This document shows positions 21,016 to 30,100 of a stretch of 64,000 nt of DNA, piece by piece. The notes under the pieces were generated by a model, which was not told the origin of the DNA, ran no database searches, and was given only the letters and a program-made list of their open reading frames with translations. Made by a program: the position numbers and the translations under genes. Every line of letters starts with the position of its first letter. Within the stretch, counting starts at the first letter, position 1. Source of the stretch: Inonotus obliquus (taxonomy: Eukaryota > Basidiomycota > Agaricomycetes > Hymenochaetales > Hymenochaetaceae); assembly GCA_032164295.1 (NCBI GenBank), contig JAJHTX010000012.1, positions 1,054,001 to 1,118,000 on the forward strand, written 5' to 3'.

Positions 21016-21741
21016 TTACCCTTCCCTCCACTGATGCGTACACGTCGTACATCTGTCATGAAAGAAAACATATATAAACGCGAGAATTTCGCAGAAGTAC
21101 AGATTCCATACCGGTAGACTAAATATCCAGAAACCACAAATTCATCAGCAAATAACCTCGAAGAAAACATTGGGATTCCTCGTACAAGTAGTCATGGGTT
21201 CATCCGCAGACCGAATTTGCAACTGATAAAAATACGCCCTATCGTTATCACATTTCGGACACGCAACTACTCGGAATCAGGTAAACGGACATTTCCACGC
21301 TCATAGCAAATTCAGAAAACCCACCACTTGTCGAATCTGCATCCCTCCAAGCAGTATCTCCGCCAAGCACGTCGTCCACCGCTTTGCGTTGGAGTCTCTC
21401 GCGAGACGTCATCTAAATATAGGACAGGGCAACATAGCAATGAAAAGACAAAGATCATCAGCGTCAGACTGGACGTTCGAGACGAACAAGATCAAGGACA
21501 ATAGCAACGAAGATAACTTGAGAAATCTGTGCGATAGTATTGATAGATCGAAGAGCCATAGTTCCGCAATGCCCGAGAATTGCAACAGGGTACCATGTAC
21601 GAAAGACTGTCCTTGATTTATGTAGGTACGCACCTGTTTGGTAATTGGAAATTCATATGCGCAGGTGTTGCACGCCCATTTGTTGTAACCAGTATCGGCC
21701 GATATGACCAGGAAGTTTGCGCATGATGGGCAGAACAACAT
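21016..21741 (-). CDS. RPC11: RNA polymerase III subunit RPC11 (RPC10/POLR3K family)
   Basis: Five exons: 21634-21741, 21325-21412, 21186-21266, 21112-21118 and 21016-21052 (321 nt, 106 residues). The N-terminal zinc ribbon has C4, C7, C24 and C27 (MLFCPSCANF, ACNTC). After a conserved linker (RKAVDDVLGGDTAW) comes the TFIIS-like C-terminal ribbon with C68, C71, C96 and C99, and the invariant QIRSADEPMTTFYRC hairpin carrying catalytic D87-E88. RPC11 stimulates RNA cleavage by Pol III and is needed for termination and reinitiation. The length equals the family norm (about 105-110). Exon 4 is only 7 nt but is required to restore FYRC. All four introns are GT-AG. Intact and expected to be single-copy and essential. 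Confidence 0.93.
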
Positions 21742-23118
21742 TAGCCTTGACCTCGACGGAGTTTACAAACCCGAGGCTGCTGCGAAGACTCAGGGCAAGA
21801 CCAGGCAGACAATCGATTACGTGATGATAAGCAATCTCACGGTCACAGAGTCAGCTTATTCATCAGACCCAGCATCAACACCAATTCAAACAAACCTCTG
21901 AACAATCAACTTCAGCTTGTGTTTTCGGTGGAATTGTCCCTCCTTGAAGACCAGACAAGTCTATAACAAAACGTGGCCTTAAAAGTGGTAAATTACAATT
22001 CGAATGGATCAGACTTCGCACGTGCTGGTTGGGAAAGAGGGGTCGACTAGTACTTTGAAGTGAGAGAATTCGAACAAGCGGAGGCGGACATGATTACGAT
22101 TCAGTGATTCAATTTATATATCTTGTGAAATAAATACGAGGGTGATGCTTTCGCGAGATAACACCAAGTGACTCGGAGAAGCGCGTTCTTTCGGTTTGCA
22201 ACTTTCATTACACCTTCATAACTCCCTTAGCGGTGATACAGAAACGAATGGAGGCAGAATAGGTTATAAAGAGCCGAGAGAGTCGACCGACAAGCTCCGA
22301 CCGTCACTTACTTATTGCCGTTTCACTAGTGCTACCTTCATATGCTGAAAGATAAGTCCTACAGTGTATTGCAATCTGTGATTTAGCTCGATAGCTATCA
22401 TCAGCAAAAATGAACGCGTACAAGTATGTCTGTACGGTCTGTGATTCGCGTGATATTCCCTTTACTCAATCAATCCGTATTCGCAGCATCCTGTAAAGCA
22501 GAACGTCTCGACTTTCTAAAGCGCTCGTTGAGATAGCTCCGGTTTATCTGCCTGTTTCCCAGGTTGATGTCTCCATGACGGCGAAACTGTGCGTGGCGCG
22601 GAACTCGTTGTATCGATGAGCATGCTTGACGGCAATGGTCGGCATGCAAGTTAACCCATCATACCAAAAGGGATAGAGGAATCAAAATAAGATATAAACT
22701 GGATATGACCTCTTTTTCGCATTCTTCCAGCGTACAGCGTGGCGACTAGGTTAGTGCTGTTCCATCTTGGTAGTATTTCATGACCAATGGGTGCCTGCTG
22801 AATCCGTAATTTCAATAAAAGACCGAGTTTAATGCCATCCTGCCATACGCAGTGACTGCAAGACTTCACGAAAGTACGCACCCGAGATTCCGAGATTCGG
22901 ATCTAATTATGGTGTCTACTTTATTCGTTATATTATCTGCCTCTGTAGTAGACAAATGAACTACATTACCCGCAAATAAAAAGCATTGACTAGGACTACT
23001 TACTAGTAGGTGAAGGATGAACACGCTGCGATTACTGGTCGAGTTAACCCAACCCGAGCCCTGGTCTCAACCTAGTTCAAGTCAAATCCCTCCTCTCCAT
23101 CCATGGCGTCAGTCTGTT
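21742..23118. other. Intergenic DNA with one unconfirmed ORF
   Basis: A minus-strand frame at 22651-22881 (76 codons, containing SCSHCVWQDGIKLGLLLKL) could be an exon, but no splice partner or family is evident. GGTTATAAAGAG near 22263 could be a TATA-type element. Nothing else is supported. Confidence 0.35.
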
Positions 23119-24714
23119 TTATCGTCTCTGACTTCGTAATTTCGAAGGAAATCCCGATCCTGATCCAGTCCTTGTCCTCCCTCTTTCCCTCCCCTTCTTA
23201 CTCTTCTCTTTCTCCTTCTCCTCTTGCTCTTGCTTCGAGATGACCACAGGTTTCAAGATCGGTCCGCGGCTATACATCGCGTTCACAAAACTAGGGCCTT
23301 TATGGTCGCTTACCGCCTCGCTTTCATCGTCTGGGGGTTGGGTTTCGCTATAGCTAGGCGCTGGAGTTGAGTCGGAAGTCCGGGCAGGAGTCGATAATAG
23401 AGTTTCGAGCGTCGTTAAGGGTTTGTCTTCATCTTCTTCTGGCTTTTCAGCAGTGCGTCGAGGTGGTAATCGCGTCCTAATCATCCCTGGTCGATCCCTG
23501 CTCTCAAGGGCCGTATATCCTCCATCGTTGGAGTGTTCCCCCTCATCCTCACCCTCACGCTCGTCATTCTTCTCAGGAAGCAGATCTTCATCAATAACCT
23601 CTGCGTTCTCCTTCACATACGGCTTCAATAACGTTCGAACGTGGGAAACCGACGTTGCCCATTGGCGTTTTTTATCATCACGTATTTCTCCCGTTCTCAT
23701 TCTGCCATTTCCCGAAGTCGAAGTAGAACGGGACGATGAACTTGATTTGGCATTTGGTGTTGTTGTCGTTGTTGATCCAATTCCTTGACGTCGAGCAGTC
23801 GCAACTGCCTCAAGTTTCCACACGTATTCGAGCTTACGAGCTGCGGCATTCACGAGTCTAAGTGCCTTTTGGATCCCAGCTAGGAGAGTAGGCATAGGCA
23901 TGCGGTAGATTTCGAGACTTGGTTTAACCACGTAAGTCCAGTCTAGATAATGAGATATGTTTAAGCATGATAGTTAAGGGGTCAAGCGACGAGGATTGGG
24001 AAAGTACGCACCTTGTAAAATCCACTTTTCCCCGGCACTGGTCCCGCTTTGTACGATCGTCTGACTAGATATGACTTTATGATCACTCCCATTCGAAGCC
24101 TCAACTTTGCCAATAGTCTCTTCCTCCCCCTCCCTTTCCTTGCTCTTCCCATTCTCTAAGTCCACCTCTTCCACAATCGCATCCCTCGTAACCATCAACA
24201 TCATAGCAATCTTCACCTTCCTCTTGATCTTATTCCTCACCGCCGAAAACTTGTGCACATTCTTCTTCCCAATACCAAACATAAGCGACATATTCACACT
24301 CTTCCTTCCTCCTTCCACTTTTCCGTCTTTCCCGTACTTCATATCCTTTCTCAGAGCAAAAGGCGTGTTTTCTTGATATTGCTTTTCGGGGACTCCAAGA
24401 AGACCTTTTGGGAAAGCGTGGATGGTTATCCAGGGTGTACGAAAACATGGAACACGCTGGAGAATTTTGAGTGGGTGTAGAGGGGCCCATGGGTGGGATG
24501 GGTTAATTATGTCGTCTGGAGATATTTCTTCCCGGGCAGGAACGCTGTGTGGTGCGATGAGACGTTCAATGCTACCTGGCGTAGTCCGTCTGAACTATAA
24601 CATGAAAATAAGTAGGAGAAGGGTTATATGTTGTAGTCTGTATTGAACACTCGCCTTGATTGAGCGCAGACGCCCTGCCTTGGGTAGTCTGCTTAATTTC
24701 AGCTGTGTCGCCAT
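23119..24714 (-). CDS. RNase P protein (RnpA)-like protein, possibly mitochondrial
   Basis: Three exons (24655-24714, 24012-24594, 23119-23942) give 488 residues. Exon 1 encodes a basic, non-acidic leader (MATQLKLSRLPKAGRLRSIK) like a mitochondrial presequence. Intron 1 (60 bp) would be GC-AG; intron 2 (69 bp) is GT-AG. Residues 120-160 (NMSLMFGIGKK, then FSAVRNKIKRKVKIAMMLMV) match the beta-strand plus RNR-helix signature of bacterial RnpA (A-x-x-R-N-x-x-K-R, here one residue shorter). Residues 212-240 (ILQDWTYVVKPSLEIYRMP, then a helix) match its last strand and helix. The two halves are separated by an acidic insert of about 50 residues. Residues about 265-488 are charged, Ser/Thr-rich and probably disordered. 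RnpA binds the RNase P RNA in bacteria; a mitochondrial role here is inference. Confidence 0.6.
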
Positions 24715-24846
24715 TCATCTGAAGGCTGAAAAGTTAGTACTTACAAGTTACTCCAGTCTGAGTCTCAAGCCGTCTGCGCCAGCTCCATAGTTGTCACGTG
24801 TCCGTCCCACCTCCTTGCCCATGCCCCCCTTCTCTCTTTGACCGTC

Positions 24847-27153
24847 ATGTCTGATAATGGCGAGTCTCGTAGTTTACGATCGGTAACGCGTGGAGGGGTT
24901 AAACGTATTCAGGCAGCTTTGTCTAGCAAAGGGGCTCCCCCTGCGCCACCAAAACCCGCCATCGGCCGCGTCTCCCAGTCTGTGGGGGCATCGTCGTTTT
25001 CACCAGACCCTAACTTGCTAAGGTCTCAGCTATCCCCAGTGGATCTGCAGGCAGCAGAGGACGGTTTCAACGGGAGCGATTCAGACCGTTGGATAGTCCC
25101 TACCGGCCACAGCGTTGACACAGCAGTGGCAGACGCCCTTAACCAGCAGGACGCCCTCAACCAACAGGAGGCCCTGGCACAGCGCCTTGGGAAACGCAAG
25201 GCTTCTGGGGAGGCTCCGGCGAGAGAGGCCCCTGAGCCTGGGAAAAAGACATGGGATGAGCAGATGGAGGTGGAAAGTGTTTTTGACGCACAGGCCGCCT
25301 ACACTAGAACGTATGCGTTCGTGGGAGAATGCATGGACCGGATCGAGGCGGAACTTCGAATGCCGGATCCGGTTGAGGAGTCGCCCGGATCACAACCTGG
25401 CTCGACAGCGCACAACTACGAGCAGATGGGGTACACGTTGGGCAAGGTCACGTCCATCTTGTTCTCGGCCCTCTCCCAGTCGCGGGAGGACGGCCCGTTT
25501 GCGCAGAATGACTCAATGGACCGGTTCATGTGGGGATTTTCCGGGGGCTATATGAAGGAATCCCTTTGGCCGGGCGGGTTTGAAGACGGTTTGCGCCACT
25601 TGGCCGACGACTGTGCTCTCACGCCGGCCGTCTACCCAACACACGGGAAGGACGTAGACCCGCAGTTATACGCGATACTGGACCGCCTTAAGCTTATGAG
25701 TGAAGAGCAGGTGGTTGCAGGACGCCAGGCACGGGAGGCAGCTGATGAAACTAGGAAGCAGTTAGCGGTTTTGGGGGAAAGGCTAAAGAAGGTCGAACAG
25801 GGACGTTTGCCGGGTCCCGTCCACCAGACGGCTGTAGGAGGCCAAGGGCTCCAGTCGTCTAGGTGGGCTCAACCCCCCGCTGTGCAGGGTGCTGCCCCGG
25901 GGGGTGGACAGCATAAAGCACCCCAGGAAACAACCCCTACTCGACGCCCGGGTGTGCAGGTAGCGGCCCCCGGTGCGCAGGTTGTGCATAACGCTAACCC
26001 CCAACAGGTCCCTCCTCCCAAGCCGAAAAATAAGGGCAAGGGTAAGGAGATTGAGGTCATTGACGTGGACGCTATCAATTCGTCCAACGAAGCGCAGGGC
26101 ATTCCAGACCGCTACATCCGATACGTCCCAGCCCAGGCCCCAGCTCCTTTCGTCCCAGTCACGCGGCGGAACGCAGGTAGTCACACGTACGCCCAGGCGG
26201 CAAACACCGGTCAACGAAGCAATGTCCCTAACAAGGCAGCGCCCAAGAAGAAGAAGACCACCATCAATGACATCCGGATGCGGAAGGCAAAGACGGCCAC
26301 CACTTTGGGTTTTACCGTCAAACCACGCCCTTCTCTCTCGCGGGAGGAGGTATACGTCCTGGCTCGGTCGACCAAGCCGAGTCCTAAGAAAGGCGGACCT
26401 TTGACTTTGCTTAAGGCGAGCTGGTCGCTGAAAGGACTCCTCATCGTTGATGTAGCCGCGCGCCCAGATGCGACGGATATGGGAGCAGAGTGGGCTGAGG
26501 CCCTGCAGGCTAAGCTGAGGGTCACGTCGGACGCTATGACGTCCGTGGATTTCACTCCGTTTACGGAGTCTTTCCAGTTCATCGTCCCGGGCTTCCCGAT
26601 ATTGAATCCCACGACGAAGCGAGTCCACACCCCGGCGGAGATCGCAGAGGAACTACGCCTATCCAACGCGATATTCAATGAGTTCCCCTTTACAGAAGCT
26701 CCACACTTCATGGGACAACCAGCGACGCTCCAGGAGATGCTCACACTCAATCGTTCCGCCACGGCGGCGATCATGGTGGCAGTATCCCACCCACTAAAGG
26801 CGAAGGAGGCCATCTTCCATAACAACGGTATCGTTCGTCGCTCCATTCGTTATTACGGACGAAACCAGTACGCGGTGGAACCCAAGGCGCGGACCGGCCC
26901 AATCCAGTGCAAGAAATGCTACCGCTACCGACACAGCGACCAGGACTGCACGGAGCTCTATAGGTGCGCGCGTTGCGCAGAACCGCACCAGACGGAGCTG
27001 TGTGAGAACAAGTGCGCGGAATGCGCCGACGTTACGTCATGCACGCACGTGGTTAAGTGCGCGAATTGCCGAGGAGCTCACCGAGCTGATTACCCCAACT
27101 GCCCCAGGAAGCCTTCGAACATCAGGCGATCGTCCTCCCCTCCTACGTATTAA
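24847..27153 (+). CDS. LINE ORF1 protein, copy 1 (768 aa)
   Basis: Nucleic-acid-binding protein of the retrotransposon particle. From the first ATG (MSDNGESRSLRSVTRGG) the order is: a disordered N-terminal region; a charged helical stretch at about 283-322 (QAREAADETRKQLAVLGERL), a likely coiled coil; a Pro/Gln/Gly-rich linker (about 325-400); and a Lys-rich NLS-like patch (KKKKTTINDIRMRKAK). An RRM-like region follows (about 500-680), then four Cys clusters at 688-752: CKKCYRYRHSDQDC (CX2CX4HX4C), CARCAEPHQTELC, a CAEC variant, and CANCRGAHRADYPNC. This layout is usual for ORF1 of APE-type LINEs. The stop TAA overlaps the ORF2 start as TAATG. A TTG nine bases upstream is in frame but the ATG fits a eukaryote. 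Confidence 0.92.
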   Translation: MSDNGESRSLRSVTRGGVKRIQAALSSKGAPPAPPKPAIGRVSQSVGASSFSPDPNLLRSQLSPVDLQAAEDGFNGSDSDRWIVPTGHSVDTAVADALNQQDALNQQEALAQRLGKRKASGEAPAREAPEPGKKTWDEQMEVESVFDAQAAYTRTYAFVGECMDRIEAELRMPDPVEESPGSQPGSTAHNYEQMGYTLGKVTSILFSALSQSREDGPFAQNDSMDRFMWGFSGGYMKESLWPGGFEDGLRHLADDCALTPAVYPTHGKDVDPQLYAILDRLKLMSEEQVVAGRQAREAADETRKQLAVLGERLKKVEQGRLPGPVHQTAVGGQGLQSSRWAQPPAVQGAAPGGGQHKAPQETTPTRRPGVQVAAPGAQVVHNANPQQVPPPKPKNKGKGKEIEVIDVDAINSSNEAQGIPDRYIRYVPAQAPAPFVPVTRRNAGSHTYAQAANTGQRSNVPNKAAPKKKKTTINDIRMRKAKTATTLGFTVKPRPSLSREEVYVLARSTKPSPKKGGPLTLLKASWSLKGLLIVDVAARPDATDMGAEWAEALQAKLRVTSDAMTSVDFTPFTESFQFIVPGFPILNPTTKRVHTPAEIAEELRLSNAIFNEFPFTEAPHFMGQPATLQEMLTLNRSATAAIMVAVSHPLKAKEAIFHNNGIVRRSIRYYGRNQYAVEPKARTGPIQCKKCYRYRHSDQDCTELYRCARCAEPHQTELCENKCAECADVTSCTHVVKCANCRGAHRADYPNCPRKPSNIRRSSSPPTY

Positions 27154-30100
27154 TGAAGGGACAACTTAAGCTAATATCTTATAACGCGGGGCGTTCGAGC
27201 ATATCCTTATTTATGGCTCAACATCTTCTACAGCAAACGCACTTTTCGGCGTGGGATTTAGACATATGGTGTATCCAGGAGATACCCCATATACAGGTGG
27301 GAACAGCGCGCACGCTAGGGGAGCGGGAGGTATCGGCGATGGGAGCGCCACTTTTTGACGCGCATACGATGGTCCTAGCCAAAGGAGAGAACCCATGGGT
27401 AGGCATTGCGATCCCGAGAGGCATACGATGGTCACAGCATGACGATGTCCCAGACGAAACCATGGTACATGCGGAGTTGCATGTAGGTGAAAACAGTTTA
27501 CACATCTTCTCCGTCTACTGTCCGCACGCCACGCATCGCACTACGTGGGGCGCCACAGCTGCGCGGTTTCGACGAGGGTTCCCGGAAGGGTCAATCATAG
27601 CCGGGGACTTCAACGCGGGGTCTTACTGGTCGAACAGGGGACCAGATGGCCGCTGCATAGAGCGGACCAATTTCTTCACCGAATGGCTGGATGGTCATCC
27701 GGAGTTCACATACGCGGACGACCCGGATACAATAACGTGTCACGGGGCGCGGCTTGGTTCGGGAACCCACCCAGACGCTGTTCTCTTCACTCCGGCATCA
27801 CTCCCAGATTTGCGCCAGACATGGAAGATTCACCCACACATTGTGAAGAAAGGTTACCACTGCATTGTTACGGCGGACCTATCCAATTGGAGCAATCGGG
27901 CTAGCCTAGAACGTATGGGCATCCCGAACGACAAAGCTGACCTCTGGGCGGCCGAACTGGAGTATGCGGTTCCCCCTGGTTTCTGGAATAGCCAACCTAT
28001 AGATAGGCAGGCCGTCCTTTCATGGTTCGCTCAGCTGTTTGCGAGCGCGAATCAGGCCACAAGCTGCTTAACGTACGAGACTGTCTCCCAGCGCAAGGCG
28101 AGGTGGTGGGATGAGGAATGTGACCGACGAGTGGAGGAAGGCGCGCCGGACTTACTGTTCTGGCTCCGTAACCGGAGGTGGGAATGGTACCACACACGAA
28201 GGGATGAAGCGGGTAATGTTATGCCGTGGAAATTCCATAAAGCGGGCCTGCCAAGGCGACGAACTAACATCCCAACACTGACGTCTCCCTTTCGCGCAGT
28301 CCGACATGTGGAAATTGCGGAAGCGTTCCGACAACACTACTTCCCCGCCCGGAATATGGAACAAGTTGAGGAGGACGAACACCTCATGTCCCAGGAACGA
28401 CAGCGATCCTTCTCGGAAAGCGAGGTATTGTCGGCACTCAAAGGAATGCCACCTAATAGCGCTCCGGGCCCGTCAGGCATGACATTCTACGCGATCAGCC
28501 CTGCGGTTCGGCGACACGTGGATTGTTTCACCAACATGTTCAATGCGATGGTACGACATGAAGTCTACCCTCCGGAGTTCAAGCGCTCTATTGTGGCTAT
28601 GGTTCGCAAACCCAAGCCCTACCCTCTGGATTCCCCTAGGGCGTACAGACCGATTTGTGTTGAGGAAGTACTGGCTAAGCTTTTTGAACGCTTAGTCGCG
28701 GAACGATTACAAGCACTAGTGCATCGCCACCCAGCATTTGACCGTCGACAATACGGTGGGAGACGCGGCGCATCGGTCATGACGGCCTGGCACGCCTTAA
28801 TGTCTAAAATCGGTGACCTGGAAGCTCATCATACTGTGGTCGGCTTTGATATCCAGGGGTTTTTCGATTGTATAGAGGCGACCCACCTGAGGAAGGGATT
28901 AGACCTACTAGGAGTCCCGCAGTCGCTTAACAACACTATAATGCAGTTCATGAAACAGCGCATAATCGCCTTCTCGTTTAACGGGCAGCGATCGCAATGG
29001 TTACAGAAGCCGGACGCGGGAGTTCCTCAGGGATCACCTATGTCTCCAGTCCTAGCGAATATAGCGGCCAACACTGCAATTCGCTTACTAACGAACCGTT
29101 CACTCATGTTCTATATGGATGACGGGCTTCTGCTGACCACAGGCAACAACGCGTATGCGGTGGCTAGGGAGACTCAGGAGGGTATGCAGCAAGTCAATGA
29201 CGCGCTCATACGTATCGGGCTACAGATCGATAAGGCATCCGTCCAAGGCGTGGCGTTGGGGAGGAGCCGAGAACGAGCGGGCGCAAGGATAGTAGCGTCC
29301 GCCCCGATCCAGTTGGGAGACGAGAGAATAGACTGGGCCAAACCGGTGATCAAGTGGCTGGGAATAGAAATGACAGATTTCCGCAGCTTTCGACCGCATG
29401 TCCTGTCCCGGCTCAACGCGGCTAAACATACCTGGAACGCACTACGATGGCAGACACGTCCCACAACCGGGCTCCGCCTCAAAGCAATGCGTAGATACTA
29501 CCAAAACATCCTCCTCCCGGTTTTATCATGGGGGGCGCCTATCTGGATGACGCAACAGCCGGAACTCGCGGAACTATTCGACGGTATACATCAGAGGGCG
29601 CTACGCGACTTGGGATCATGGCTCCCCTTCACACGCACGGACATCATGGAGGCTCTCGCAGGCACTCCCCCACTGATGTTGAGCTTGGCCCGCATAGCGG
29701 AGACACAAAATGCAGTGATAGACGCTCATCGTCTAGGATCTCCCCCGATCCCAGAAGCATACATGCGCAGTATTGTTCCGCGCCCCATGGTTCCAATGCT
29801 ACCCTTCCCTAGATCAGAGTATCGGGCGGTGTGGCAGCGGATGACTGCAAGAATAGTCTCAACAATGCCCCAAGGCCTTCCGCCGCAGGTGTGGATTTAT
29901 TGCACGAGCCAGCCAAGGAGGGCGGAGGTCTGGACGGTTGTAGGCAGGGAGCCGATGGAGAAACACGTCGCCTATCAGGCGACGGAGGACATGGACCAGT
30001 TCTGCTTAGTCCTGGTTGCGTTGGTTAAATTTCTTTATGGCCATTTGGTCCATCCTTTCGTTGACTTTGGTTTTCCCTTTGAAGTTCCAATTTTTATCCC

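Noticed and set aside
25783..26628. Long minus-strand ORFs of 140-280 codons inside LINE ORF1, repeated in every unit
   Set aside because: They mirror the coding strand of a GC-rich ORF, vary freely between copies (start, length) and carry no motif; they are shadows of ORF1.
29528..30028. Plus-strand alternative-frame ORFs within ORF2 (94, 65 and up to 198 codons in other copies)
   Set aside because: Their lengths change between copies because of silent changes in ORF2; no domain. Overprinting is not supported.
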